Source: Codonopsis lanceolata (lineage: Eukaryota; Streptophyta; Magnoliopsida; Asterales; Campanulaceae). From it: a stretch of DNA of 64,000 nucleotides. Under the pieces are notes generated by a model. The model made no database searches and was not told the DNA's origin. It saw only the letters and a list, made by a program, of their open reading frames with translations. The stretch is taken from contig CM028377.1 in the NCBI GenBank assembly GCA_013146195.2, forward strand, positions 22,373,980 to 22,437,979. The letters are read 5' to 3'. Positions 11,001 through 21,530 of this stretch are shown piece by piece. Both the position numbers and the translations under genes were made by a program. The number at the start of each line of letters is the position of its first letter. Positions within the stretch are counted from its first letter, which is position 1.

Positions 11001-14000
11001 CTGGCTATCTGAAATTATTTTAATTCTTCCAGTAAATTTTTTGTTTCTATCAAAAACAATAATGTAAAACATTATCAACCTTCAGTTACAAGTATTGAAG
11101 GAAACTGTTGTGTAGAAATTCCTGTTTTGCACCCCTTCAGATTTTCTCTATAGCTTTCAGACACTTTCTTACAAGCTAACCAGTTGGTCTCGCCAGGTGG
11201 GGGTAGCATAGTTGCAAAGGCGAAAGGCGTGAGGTCCATTTTTGAGGCGAGAGGCGAGGCACTAAAAAGCGCCCAAAAGGCGCTCACAGAAACAATACTA
11301 AGGAAAATTATATAAAATATATATTACTTAACAAATCTCAACAAAACATGTTATAAGTGAGTATAATACATGAAACTAAGTTCTAACATAATATCAAAAG
11401 AAGAAATTTTGAGCTAGTTTAAATTCCAAATAGTATAATAAATAGTTAAGTAACCAAAGAAAATAAGGTTTAAAAAAAAGAAAAGTAATTAGATATAATA
11501 AGAAAAGAAAACAGAATGAAAAAAAATCCCAAATTAAACTTTTGATAAATAAAATGCCTAAAATGAAAGGAAAGAAAAAAACCCAAGTAGAGATAAAGAA
11601 GTAGCACGGTAGAAAAAACCCTGAGTAGGGGGAAAAAATAAAATAAACAAATAAAATTACAAAACTAGGCTTAATCTCCCAAAACCAACAAACCAATAGT
11701 TTCAAATCATCTATCCCACTCTCTATCACAATCCATGTCCCATTGAATCTCAGGCCAACATGTTTCCTTGTTATTTTAGTCCAACTTCTTTTACAAGGAA
11801 ACATATAGGGTTGAGATTCAATGGAAGGGAATGTGGCAGAGTGTGGGATAGACGATTTGGAGCCCAAACCAACCACGGAACCAAGTTTGTTGGGAGCCGG
11901 CGACCTAGTCTGTGGAGCTCCGGCGAGAAAATTCTGGCGTCGCGCGTGAGGAACATGAAGATGATTCCAGCAATGGCAAAACCCCATATGAGTTCGCCAG
12001 GTTGAGGCAAATCGATCAGTGTTCTTAGATTTAGTTAATATTGAACATTGAAGCCTAGATCTGGAATGAGAATATTCAGATCTAGGCTGGAAACTTTCAG
12101 CGCCCCACCAAGACCTCTTCGGGCAACCAACCCTCGCCTCGCCTCTCGCCTCAGACGCGAAAGGCAAGCGCCTTTGACAACTATGGGGGGTAGTTTTCAC
12201 CAAAACTCTCACTGAGCGCCCAACTGAGTGCCAGAATTGACCAGAGATACTGAAAACATTAATCTAATTAAAGAATCATTAACTTAAAACAAATAGAAAC
12301 CACTCTTAAATTTTATTTCCCAATAATTTGAGCAGTGTGTATATCGAAAATTTGATACCATACAAAAAAGAATATCCAGTTTCACCCCCATTTTAGGAAA
12401 TTAGGATAGCCTCAGAAACAAAAAACAAATCAGATAACTAAGGTACCGTATGGTAACGTTTCTGTTTCTATAACGTAAATCAGAAATAAAAACATGTTTC
12501 TGGTTCTATATACTTCCGTTTTATTTCTGTTTTAAAACAAGTTTTATACTTCCCATTTTTTATTTGTCATTCAATTTCTAATTTTAAGATTCAGTTCTCT
12601 ACATTTTTTCTAGGTTTCTGAAAGTTTTTCCTCACTATTTCCACTCATTTCCATCATCAATGACTCGCATTGTCTAAAGCCAGATGAAATTGGCATTTCC
12701 AGTCTGTCTCTCCCAAACCTATCACCTTCAAAGTACCCAAGAATTGATGCAATATATCCGCACCATTCTTCAAAAGCCACATATACCAAATCAGCCAACA
12801 CCAGGAAACACTAATAATGCTTAAATCACAAGAATCATATGTCTCACAATTTCAATTTTCCTCTTCATGAATTTTTTAACCAATCCAGTTCAAACTAAAC
12901 AAGATGATCTTACTTACTGCAAACGAGAAAGGTTTAATCATCCTAAGGAACTAAAGCTTTGAAGAAAAAAGAAAACTATTAGAGAAATGAGACCCATTTC
13001 TAACTTAAGTGATAAGTGATTCAGAGAGAGAGAGAGAGAGAGAGTAAAGAGACTTGAGCCTTCAATCTGAAGAAGCAGATAGAAGAACAGGTTGGGTACT
13101 GGGAGCTAGCAAGAGGATATTTTTCTCTTTTTGGATAGGTAAGTGTCACACCCTTGTTTGTATGGGGATTGGAACCAAAGCCGTCATCATCTTTGCTTGA
13201 GTGTCCTTGTCATCTCTCTCACCCCTTGGGGTCAGGATATGATAATTATTCGGAGTAAAGGTAAGAAGTTTGGTTTCCGCAAATTTCTAAAGTTGGACCT
13301 CAGTTGGACCTCAAGGGCCAACCTTCCGGGCCAACCTTCCGAGTAAAGGAGCTTCTCTTCTTTTTTTCCCTTAATTTATGGCAACGTTTTTACTATAGCA
13401 TGAGCATAAATATGTAGCAAACATATTTCTACTTTTAGTTTTAATGTGCAAATAGACTCAGAAACCAAAATGTAGTAATAGAAACTGTTACCAGACAAGC
13501 CCTTAGAAAAATGCATCATATTTTACATCTTGTCTCATTATTTTGCTGATACAAATCTAGCTTTCACAAAAAAGATTGTAAATATCTGAAATGATTAAAT
13601 TCATGTCTTTGGTAAGTTTTATTCTTTATACATAACTAGTTGAATGTCATATTGATTAAAATTTCATCTGTCGAGCAATCACCTGAACACCAGATATGGC
13701 TTTTACTACGGTTGACTTCCCATGGGCCACGTGGCCTATAGTACCTGGAAAGAAAGACCCCAAATATCAGAAACTGGCTTTAAGACCAATTATAAAAAAT
13801 CCAAACTACGAATTGCTATATGTTTTGATGTAGAGCTATAATCTGTTTATTACCAATATTTATTTCACTTTATTTTACGGATAAGAAAAGAAGGTAATAA
13901 ATTAGAAGAAAGGATCACAAAAAGTGGACAATGTCCATCAAAAGAAAGCCAAATACAAAAGTATCTTGTTGAGAAATACCAATATTTATTGTTGCTTGTC

Positions 14001-14085
14001 GAGATATTACTTCAGGAGAGAGCGGATGTAGCTTTGTAACATCCAACTTGCTTAAATCCTGCTCCATCAAACCTTTTCGAGACAT
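5044..14085 (-). CDS. Translation initiation factor eIF2 subunit gamma (GTP-binding), eight coding exons
   Basis: GTPase subunit of cytosolic eIF2, which carries initiator Met-tRNA to the 40S ribosome. Coding exons on the minus strand: 14085-13980, 13744-13683, 10839-10727, 10643-10541, 6911-6684, 6593-6375, 5778-5518, 5346-5044. They sum to 1395 nt, 464 aa, with every junction in phase and all introns GT-AG. Seen: GHVAHGKST (G1, residues 39-47), DCPGHD (G3, 126-131), NKVD (182-185), SAQLK (217-221), then the two beta-barrel domains ending GWGQIQAG. The length fits plant eIF2 gamma (about 465-470 aa). The start is chosen at MSRKGLMEQ because family members begin there; an in-frame ATG 33 nt upstream would add 11 residues. 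The frame is open and no key residue is missing, so the gene looks functional. Two introns are swollen by transposable elements. Confidence 0.96.
5389..5425 (+). repeat. 5' fragment of the SINE family in eIF2 gamma intron 7
   Basis: A run of ten C is followed by ccaaggggtagcccagtgg, which matches the 5' head (ccaaggggt) of the SINE copies in this window, with a better preserved A-box-like part. The rest of a SINE is not recognisable, so this is a truncated or eroded copy in plus orientation. Confidence 0.45.
8646..8757 (-). mobile_element. tRNA-derived SINE, copy 1, with 10-bp target duplication
   Basis: Read on the minus strand: head ccaaggggt, a B-box-like ggttccaatcccc, and a tail ending tatcaaaaaaa. 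It is flanked by gctatacctt at 8636-8645 and 8758-8767. A length of 112 bp and the polymerase-III-type internal box fit a plant SINE. It lies in the large eIF2 gamma intron, in the same orientation as the gene. Confidence 0.82.
8930..10033. mobile_element. hAT non-autonomous element, older copy (aggcg family)
   Basis: The left part (from about 8930) matches the copy at 11207-12185 through aacaaatctcaacaaaacat.gttataagtga and the following catgaaacta block. The right part matches through gatctggaatga and ends with gcgag, then a tttgacagctatg terminus at about 10033. The left terminus is lost. A tggcaatt-family MITE at about 9653-9983 interrupts the match, so it inserted later. Confidence 0.7.
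9653..9983. mobile_element. MITE of the tggcaatt / cccgttttgac family nested in an hAT copy
   Basis: A block rich in gggtta, acccg and tcgggt motifs ends in aattgccagg. The flanking hAT copy continues on both sides (gagtttccagc before, cttcgggc after), as judged against the uninterrupted copy at 11207-12185. The left boundary is approximate. Confidence 0.6.
11207..12185. mobile_element. hAT non-autonomous transposon with perfect 8-bp target duplication
   Basis: The termini are catagttgcaaaggcg on the left and cgcctttgacaactatg on the right, which are inverted copies. The flanks gggggtag at 11199-11206 and 12186-12193 are identical, the 8-bp duplication expected for hAT. The ends are GC-rich with repeated gaggcg motifs; the middle is AT-rich. 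No transposase is seen; the long open frame on the minus strand (12212-11394) is low-complexity and crosses the right end, so I do not call it a gene. Confidence 0.9.
12439..13506. mobile_element. Probable MITE or MITE-derived inverted repeat (taagg..tggtaac family)
   Basis: The left end (from 12439) reads taaggtaccgtatggtaacg then tttctgtttct. The right end, read in reverse, gives ctaagggcttgtctggtaac then agtttctatt. These are imperfect inverted copies about 1.07 kb apart. A SINE at 13121-13233 and a GA microsatellite at about 13021-13043 lie between. The target duplication is not resolved, so the superfamily is open. Confidence 0.45.
13121..13233 (-). mobile_element. tRNA-derived SINE, copy 2, with short target duplication
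   Basis: Minus-strand reading: ccaaggggtgagag head, ggttccaatccccat B-box-like segment, cttacctatcc tail then an imperfect A run. It is flanked by aggatat at 13114-13120 and 13234-13240. Same family as 8646-8757 and 22385-22484. Confidence 0.78.
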
Positions 14086-14207
14086 TTTGCCTGCTCTTGT
14101 GGGATTCTGCCCTTCCATAAAAATAAAATAGAATGAAATTCAATAAACTGCGCCGGAGTAAAAGTCATGTTAAAAAAGAATTGAAAACGACACCAAATGT
14201 AAAACGA

Positions 14208-15216
14208 ATAGTACTCTTGCCCGTGCCGATGGCACGTCGCCAGTTTGAGAATTTATCAATAAATGAAGCAGATACTGTGGAAATGAACTATTAAAAATAT
14301 TATTTTCTTAAAAAAATTGACTTTCAAATTGAGTCTTTTTGCCTGGAACGGAAGGATTAATTAATAATTTGTATACGAAATTGCGGGCCGAAAAAAACGG
14401 GCCGGGCAAAAATTAAATTGATTACGTTAATTACGATAACAGTTGAAAAAAAAAACAAATATTTCAAATTACAAAACTTACGATTTTTTAAAAATAAATT
14501 TAATTTGTATATGAAATTACAGGTCGGAAAAAAATTAAATTGGTTAAGTTAATTACGATAACAATTAAAAATAAAAAAATACAAATTTTCGCAACCATAA
14601 AACTGTAAAACCGTAAAATATTGACCGTAACCGTAATAAGTAACTAATTTTCGCAAATGTAAAATAATAATTATAAACCGTCTTGTAAACCGTAATATCT
14701 CAATAATTTTCCACGGTAATAAAATAGGGATGGAAAAAACGTGATAAAAGCGGTTGAGATTGTAAGATTAAACGTTATAGAGACATTCTTTATATTTCAT
14801 ATATATCAATATTACATTGAAATGAATGCCCACACATAATTTTTCGTTTGAAAATTTGACAATCGTCAATAACTTTAACTTATACTTCCTAATTTAAACA
14901 TGTGCTACCATTAATTAAGAATATATAAAAAATAAAATTCATGCTTTATAAAATTAAATTGATTCAAGTAATTACAATAAGACCAGTAAATCACGGTAAA
15001 AGATTGAGTTAGACAAAGTTAAAAATAATTGAGTGAGAGACGAGTTAAATTTAGTTACATTGGTAAATTGAGTTAGGTAAAAACGGTTACCAAGCGTCGC
15101 CGCACATGTGAGGGTATGAGAGAATAATAGCCGTAAGATTAAAGTAAAAAATTAATCACAGCCACTTTTTATCCCAAGTCAATTGCACGTATAAAGCGAG
15201 CGTATTGTATTATAGA
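14208..15216 (-). mobile_element. Non-autonomous Helitron candidate upstream of eIF2 gamma
   Basis: Read on the minus strand, it starts at 15216 with TCTATAATACAATACG preceded by A, a typical plant Helitron 5' end. Near 14222-14236 it has a perfect 6-bp-stem hairpin (cgtgcc, loop, ggcacg), followed after about 10 bases by a decayed terminus (ctat then t, where CTRR is expected). About 1.0 kb, AT-rich, no Rep/helicase gene. The weak 3' terminus is the main doubt. It lies about 120 bp upstream of the eIF2 gamma start codon. Confidence 0.5.
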
Positions 15217-15952
15217 TTATTGGGGATAGGAATTATTTTCTTAACCAAGTAGCATATTTGTGATATTGAAAGTGCACAAGCGAGTGGAAGGCTGGAAGTC
15301 AAAGTAATGTATCAAGACACTCATATTGAGGAATTAATTATTTATACTATAGTTAATTATACTGCAATCATACAAATGCAAAACTACAAATCACATGACA
15401 AAGCCTTTTATCATTCTTACATGATTTCTCTTCATAAATAATGGTTAAAAATCAGTTCGAGCCAAAAATGTGACATACAACTAGTTGATTTCCTACCTAG
15501 CCAAGAATGATTCCTTACAACCTTATTCTTTGTCTAGTTAATGAAAGTTAATCGAGAGGATCTTGAATCTTTATTTAATTATGACATAAATTATATATGA
15601 AATTTTTGAGTAGTCTACTTCTGTGTAACTCCTTAACCCATGGTTCACTTTGAAGAGTGAAGAGAAGCGAGGGGAAGTGCTTCGACCTTACACTCAACCA
15701 AGGATACCACAGTTAAGTCGAACAACAAGAAGAAACAAATGTTTTCCACATCCTAGCCGGAGGCGGGGCAATTGAGATTCTAAGTCTTGGATGGACTACT
15801 AGGCTACGTGATAATATTGAATAAGTAAAGGAGACTCAACTCCTCGATGCAAATCATTTCATGTCTATGAAACCTCTTGACAAATCTCATACAATTCTTC
15901 TTACATAAAATTGATATGAATGATTTTATATTATAAAAGAACTTGTAAGTAT
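15217..15952. other. AT-rich non-coding stretch, nothing recognised
   Basis: No open frame with recognisable protein and no clear repeat ends. A short GC-richer patch near 15640-15830 was checked for tRNA or rRNA similarity by eye without success. Confidence 0.4.
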
Positions 15953-15955
15953 ATA

Positions 15956-16063
15956 ATCCCTCGATTCGGACAAAGAGCTCGTTTAAAAGTCAAAGTTTTT
16001 AAGAAAATGACTCTTTAAGTAAAAGATCCCAAAATGGATTAGTGGTTTGCGGAATGGAGGGAG
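15956..16063. mobile_element. Short Stowaway-like MITE (about 108 bp)
   Basis: The left end is atccctcgattcgg and the right end, reversed, is actccctccattccgc, resembling the ctccctccgt TIR of Stowaway elements. The flanks are TA-rich on both sides, consistent with a TA duplication. The TIRs are diverged. Confidence 0.5.
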
Positions 16064-16966
16064 TATCTATTAAGGTTAGAGAAAAAATACTCAGAGGTCT
16101 TTGCTTCACGGAAGGCCAATTAATCTGCGGTTTTACTCAAGATTTTCATCATCAATCTAAAATCAAGATGTGTTTAAAATATGGTACTGAAAGAAATAGG
16201 TACAGAAGAAACCACGGTTCTTTAGCTCGTATTCATCTATAATTTATATGCATGTTCCAATACAATATGTGAGCGGCTAATGGCCTTATCAGGTATTCTG
16301 ACTTTTGAGCGTCGATGTGCTCGACACAAGGTGTCCATTTAACACTCAAGCACAGAGCATAGAGTAAAAGTTAACACGCGCTAAAGCATTAACTAACTTC
16401 AATTCAACATACCAAAGTGGCAATGCAATTGGAGAATGATTTACAAATCTTTCACCAAATTAGATTTAAAAGCCCAACATGAAAAGAAAAATGAAATCAA
16501 AAAGTGAAGTATATGCATAATCACTAAACCATGCAAAATTCCCGAATTACAAGCTTGAACAAATAATGAAAGCCAGTATTTTCATAAATACCAGATGAAG
16601 GCTAAAGCATATAACTGAAATTTATCCATTCATCCACTTGCAACACCCTAACATTTCAAATTCACACTATTCAACAACAGATACACAACCCTGGACGGAT
16701 GCTATTCTTCAAAATCAGTAGCAAAACAAGACAAATTTCATATACAGAAGAGTTAACTTAAACCTAGTAAATAAGCACAGAAAAACAGTATTGATTCGAA
16801 ACGAACAGGAACAAGATTGAAAGGAAAATTTTTGAGGCCTCGACAGAGTAAACACGCTTACAAATCTGTGGGAGGAGTGGGAAATTAGTTTACCGGATTG
16901 TTCGCAGTAGACGGATGTTAGGGCAGCCGACGCGAGCTGCCGAACGCCTAAAAACACGGTAGTGAG
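16064..16966. other. Non-coding stretch up to the assembly gap
   Basis: No firm gene. The GC-richer end next to the gap (about 16895-16966) could be a first, non-coding exon for a minus-strand transcript: a possible donor (gtaaac) sits near 16893 on that strand. It might belong to the eIF2 gamma 5' leader, but nothing in the sequence proves it. Confidence 0.3.
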
Positions 16967-17066
16967 NNNNNNNNNNNNNNNNNNNNNNNNNNNNNNNNNN
17001 NNNNNNNNNNNNNNNNNNNNNNNNNNNNNNNNNNNNNNNNNNNNNNNNNNNNNNNNNNNNNNNNNN
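16967..17066. other. Assembly gap of exactly 100 N
   Basis: One hundred N, the standard placeholder for a join of unknown length. Sequence and true distance across it are unknown; open frames crossing it are meaningless. Confidence 0.99.
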
Positions 17067-17389
17067 CCCCCAAAACACTTTTATTGCCCTGATTTCTAGC
17101 GTCCAAATCAAGCAAAACAAGTAGTTGCTACGCTTTGGACTTCGACAACAACAATAAAACAAAGCAAGTAGTTGTGCCGCCCGGATCCAGGGCAAAAAGC
17201 ACTAAAAGAAGCAATCGTCTGCTGAATTCGGCAACAAAAAGCGGCAACAACAAAAGACTTCCTTTCTCAGAGTACATGGGAAGCATATGTGAACCGCCTA
17301 GTGGGCTTAAGCTCGAGCATCTAGGGTTCGGACACTCATGTTCCAAGAAATAAGTTCTATTCCGTAGCTATGTATTATAATCTATAACT

Positions 17390-17890
17390 TAAATATAGAT
17401 ATCTAAGTAAATTTCATTTCCTTACTTTAAAATAGAAATAGTTATATTTTCTTATTTATAAATTAGTTTATTTTATGTCTTTACTTTAATATAAAATAGA
17501 TATATTTTCTTCTTATTTAATTACGTACTTCTTGTTTTACTTTAATATAGAAAATAGTTACATTTTCTTCCGTTTAAATTAGTTTCTTTTCTGTTCTTAC
17601 TTTAAATGTAATAATAGCTATATTTCTTTTTTGTTTGATTAGTTTCTTTTCTGTCTTATTTAAATGTAATAATAGTTATATTTTCTTTCTTTAATTAGTT
17701 TCTTTTCTGTCTTTTTTCTTTAAATGTAATAATGGTTATATTTCCTTATATTTTAATTAGTTTTTTTTATGTCTTTACTTTAAATATAAAGTAGTTATAA
17801 TCTCTTGCAGTTTAATTAGTTTCTTTTATGCACATACTTTAAATATAAACATAGTTATGTTTCTTATTATTTAATAATATTCTTTTATGC
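17390..17890. repeat. AT-rich tandem repeat, about seven units of about 65-75 bp
   Basis: Each unit carries tttaattagtttcttttctg, then a ctttactttaaat.taata block, then atagttatattttc. The units differ by substitutions and small indels. It lies just upstream of an LTR-like segment at 18080 and may belong to the same element. Confidence 0.8.
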
Positions 17891-18079
17891 ATGTGCCAAA
17901 ATATAATAAAGTTTGTACTAGCATAACTATTTTATTCTTAAAATAGCTTATAAAAATGTTGTAATTATTCTCTAAGTTGTATAATTTCAGTTATAACTTT
18001 GTTTTCTTTTCTTTAATAAATGTAAAGTAATTTCTCTTTATTTATTTCTATCGTATATAAATGTATTTTCTTGAACCAA

Positions 18080-18690
18080 AATGTATAAGATAAAAATGTT
18101 AGGAAGAGTTAGGCACCCAACTCGTCATTTCGGTCTCACAATGGGTTTGTCAAGCATCTTAGGTGATTTGTCGTGTGCTTGCCCTGTCAAGAGAGAGAAA
18201 GTATTTTCTTTTGTTGTTGTTGTTGTGTGTGTGTGTTTGTTGTGTGTTGGTGTGGGCAAGGCTTAGCTTGCAGGGGCTTTGCAGGGAACAAGGAGCTTGG
18301 CTTGTGGGTTGCTGCCAAAGGCAGACTTTGGAATGGATGGAGAGAGTAAGAAGAAAGGGGAATGGTGTTCTCCTCTTTGGTGTGGTCAAATGAGGAGGGG
18401 AATGCCTCCTTTTATAGGAGGAATGTGTGAACGGCTACCTACTGAAGGAGTGATGCGAAGGGGAACTTGCATCAACCGGAATTGTAGTAAAATTGCAGAA
18501 GAGAATTCGCAAAACTGGCCTGGGTTTGGAGCAGAAACCGACGCCTGCAAAATGCAGAAATTGTCATATAAAATGCAACTTTGGGCGCTTAAAATACTAC
18601 TTCCAGGATGTGATACTTTCACCCCTCCTCTTCTATCTTTTGCACTTTCCATCTTTGTTCCCCCTGAAACGTTAAAAAGTTAACGTTCGT
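18080..18690 (+). repeat. LTR-like dispersed repeat, copy 1
   Basis: This shares with 46040-47100 the phrase gttaggcacccaactcg then tttcggtctca.aatg.gtttg, followed in both by a GT-rich microsatellite, a TATA-like tttatag segment, and a gggcgc motif further on. The order of a promoter-like box and dispersed repetition suggests solo LTRs of one retrotransposon family. I could not find TG/CA ends or target duplications, and no coding region is attached. Confidence 0.5.
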
Positions 18691-18756
18691 TAGTCCAACT
18701 TAATTTGAATTTATATCTTTTAAATTTCACAATAGGAAAATGATATCCTTACCACT

Positions 18757-18860
18757 AACTCTACAACTTTCTTTACAACTAAGCCTTGAATTGGGAAAAG
18801 TTGTTTTGGACAAAGACAAGTTTACCCTTCTTTAAAGCTTAGTTGTAAGGAAAGTTGTAG
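18757..18860. mobile_element. Small palindromic MITE (taccacta..aagcctt type)
   Basis: The left arm tctacaactttctttacaac and right arm gttgtaaggaaagttgtaga are inverted copies around an about 55-bp loop. The design matches the palindrome at 48136-48227, which also contains accactaagcctt. Confidence 0.65.
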
Positions 18861-19499
18861 AAAATAGTTAAAAGGCTAGCAATGTTGTTCACAATATAAG
18901 GGCATGAAATTTGGGAATCTACATCGACCCTGTGAAAGACAAGTCAAGGTCACATAAGTTTAACTATCTAAACAAATGGTCACGTAGGTTGATTGATTCA
19001 AGTGAAAGGATCCGCACTGCATGCGTCTTGGGTCCGATCTAGCCCTATGATTATCTCTAACTAAAAAGTCATTCTTTTTGGCATGTCACATCTAGGTCAA
19101 CTGAGTTGATACTAATGGCGGTCGAATCATTTTTCTAAGACGAAAGCATTTATAGAATGTATTTGTATATAGTAGACTAATAGTTAATTACTGAATTACC
19201 CCATTATAACTTCCAAGTCTGAAAGTTTGTTCTTGTATTTTCATACGGATACTAAAAAAATTGATTAAGTTGGGCCTGTGGGCGGCCGAAAAAGTATGGG
19301 CTTTGTTGATACGGTCCGTATGATCCATGGGCTGTTGCACTAGGCCAAAAAGACCCGATATTTTTTGAATTGTCAATATCAATATCGAAGTTCGATCCAT
19401 CAAAATTTAGGCCGGGCTTTTTTGCGGCTCTAATCACACATTGACTCCTAAAATCTAACAATTATTCTCAAAATCTAATTGTATCCTCATGCTCTATAA
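18861..19499. other. Non-coding stretch, nothing recognised
   Basis: AT-rich, with no open frame of recognisable protein and no repeat ends seen on either strand. Confidence 0.4.
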
Positions 19500-20105
19500 C
19501 TAGTATCATTACGTCAATGGGTTACCTTTTCTGGGGCGTTGTACTGATCCCCAAAACGAGATGTTGTAATAATGGCAATATTTGAAAACATACATGCATG
19601 GTGACAGCCGTAATAAGCTGTATGGGTACTGTTCACATGAAATAAGAGCATCGCCAATACAATCTTTGATTAGAATTCACATCACAAATATATATTGATT
19701 CGGTCTCATAATAATCTCGTGTCATAGGCACGGCGCAAACCTCACCTCGCAATACAAATAGGAACCAATAGGTGGAGCCAAGTGCCCAATCCTCCGGATA
19801 ATATTAAGTCACTTCATCAAATGATCTTAATGTAACAATTAGCTTAAACCAGTTGAACGCTTCATTGAATGATCAATAATCTTAACAATTCACTTATAAC
19901 AATTTAGTTCATTCAACATCATCAATTAACCCCATTTGAAGTCTCCTTAAATACCATTAACGTCAATGGGTTTACTTTTCTATGGCGCTATACATCTCCA
20001 AAACCATGTTAAACGACATGTTAAACGACATATTAAAAAACATACATGGTGACAGTTTCGTATTAAGTGCACCGGGGACTGTTTGAAAGAGATCAAATAA
20101 TAACT
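19500..20105. repeat. Two direct copies of an about 150-bp segment
   Basis: Copy one (about 19508-19645) and copy two (about 19955-20100) share cgtcaatgggtt, ccttttct, a ggcg.t.tac..atc segment, aacatacatg and gtgacag in the same order and orientation. They are diverged, so the duplication is old. Confidence 0.6.
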
Positions 20106-20227
20106 AGAGAATCCTGAAAACAAATTAATAAAAATAAAGAATAGGAGAAATTGTGGGTCAATCCATTTTCCCAAACTTTTAATCGTTCAACTCCCCTTTT
20201 TTTCACAAAAAAATATCACTTTTATAA

Positions 20228-21530
20228 AATTGTTTGGTAAAATGCATATTTGGGCTAATGTACTTTTCCAAAAATTACAATTATGCCATTGAGACGTCAA
20301 AATTTTTGGGATGACCACTGCATCAAACTTATCTTGCACGTTAACCCCTTTTTTGGATAGACGTTAAGTTTGGACGTTAACTTATGTTAAATACCTATTT
20401 TGCCCTCATCTTCATCACTATCGAAATCAAACATAGATCTCAAATAAAAATCAATGGCAAACTCGATCAAACCCAAATCGAAACAAAAATCAAACCATTT
20501 GAAGGGAGAAAGATGGAGATTCTCCTGAGCTTGTATGAGTTGGATGCTTGCTAGAAAAGGTCTACGAGTTTATATGTCGAAATCTTGGATATGAAGATCG
20601 CATACAAGGAGACGGAGATGGAATAGGTATGGGATGGGCTGGCGATGGACGCCGATGGTGGTTGGGGTTATGGATGTATAAGGCGAGCTTGAAGGATGAC
20701 GATGGCGATGGAGATTCGATGTCGAAGAGAAATCAAAAGGTGACTTACGCCGCGGCATTTGACCCATTGGAGGACGGCGTCGAAGAGCCTGCAGGAGGAG
20801 GGAGACGGCGAGTGTGAAGCCGGGGAGATGGGAGATCGAACTTGAGAGAGAGATCGACGCTTGTCATTGAAGAGAGGCAACGCTTAGTTCCCCGTGGTCA
20901 ACAAGCAGGAACAACAACAATGAGAGATATCATCGCAAAGCAATCCCAATCCCTATTTGCTCAAAGTCAAAGACAATCCAGATCGAGATTTGCTAGATTT
21001 CTGATTTTCAAGAAGATTGATCACTTTCTGTGGATTTATACGGTCACCGTCTTCCTCTTCTTTGTGATTGTTTTCCAGATGTTCTTGCCCCGGTTCGTGA
21101 TGGAAAAATGGGAATTTCTTGAAGGAAAGAGAAGTGGGTTCTCTGATTTCGTGCTCCGAAAGAGATTAAGGGGTTGGATTTTGGGGAAGATGTCAAATTT
21201 GAGCCTTCTAAGTTGTTGATTAAGTTTGAGAAAGAGGGTAGAGATGGAAATAATCTCTCTGTGGGTTCAAGGAGGGTGTTGAGATTCGGGTATCGAAAAC
21301 CCCATCTTGCTTTGAAATCTGGGTTTGATTTCTGATAGTTATGAAGACAAGGGTAAAATAGGTATTTAACATAAGGTAACGTCCAAACTTAACGTCCATC
21401 CAAAAAAAGGGTTAACGTGCAAAATAAGTATGGTACAGTGGCCATCTCGAAAATTTTGACGTCATAATGGTCTAATTGTAATTTTTGAAAAAGTACAATG
21501 GGCCAAATATGTGTTTTGCCAAATTGTTTC
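20228..21530 (+). mobile_element. Pack-MULE: long-TIR element carrying a glycosyltransferase gene fragment
   Basis: TIRs of about 185 bp are seen at 20228-20415 and 21346-21530. They are inverted copies with tgtttggtaaaatgcatatt, a.ttgggc.aatgtac, aaaattttgacgtc, gttaacgtgcaa.ataag and taggtatttaacat. Between them lies GC-richer coding-like DNA with a recognisable host gene fragment. Long TIRs plus a captured gene segment define a Pack-MULE. No transposase is present and the 9-bp duplication is not resolved. Confidence 0.78.
20842..21335 (+). pseudogene. Captured N-terminal fragment of a glycosyltransferase (GT1/GT4-like, single-TM Golgi type)
   Basis: The frame from 20842 reads an Arg/Gln-rich N-terminus, then RFLIFKKIDHFLW followed by a hydrophobic stretch rich in F/V and the motif FQMFLP. 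After a one-base shift near 21178 the next frame continues with DFGED, FEPSKLL.KFE and a RFGYRKPHLAL segment. This order matches the start of a plant glycosyltransferase family represented in Arabidopsis by At5g04480 and At4g01210, as I recall it. The sequence stops where the right TIR begins, so only the N-terminal part was captured. The upstream frame (20548-20817) is not recognised. Confidence 0.72.

Larger units (their letters stand above)
10840..13682 (-). other. eIF2 gamma intron 2 (2.8 kb), transposon-filled
   Basis: GT-AG intron between the exon ending SGVQ and the exon starting TVRFKNE. It holds an hAT element with perfect target duplication (11207-12185), a probable inverted-repeat MITE (about 12439-13506) and a SINE (13121-13233) inside or next to the latter. 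Confidence 0.85.

Noticed and set aside
11394..12212. 272-codon open frame on the minus strand
   Set aside because: It lies within and across the end of a perfectly bounded hAT element; the C-terminal half is Phe/Leu/Tyr-rich translation of AT-rich DNA and no family is recognisable.
15640..15830. Possible tRNA or organelle-derived fragment
   Set aside because: GC content is higher than the flanks, but no cloverleaf or known gene could be drawn.
16895..16966. GC-rich segment as the first exon of a minus-strand gene
   Set aside because: A possible donor is present, but there is no transcript or homology support; mentioned only as a candidate leader exon.
16890..17195. 101-codon frame crossing the gap
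   Set aside because: A third of it is N; the frame is an artefact.
20548..20817. 89-codon frame in the left half of the Pack-MULE as a second captured gene
   Set aside because: Asp/Gly/Trp-rich and GC-richer than the flanks, but it matches no family I can name; it may be 5' leader or part of the same parent gene.
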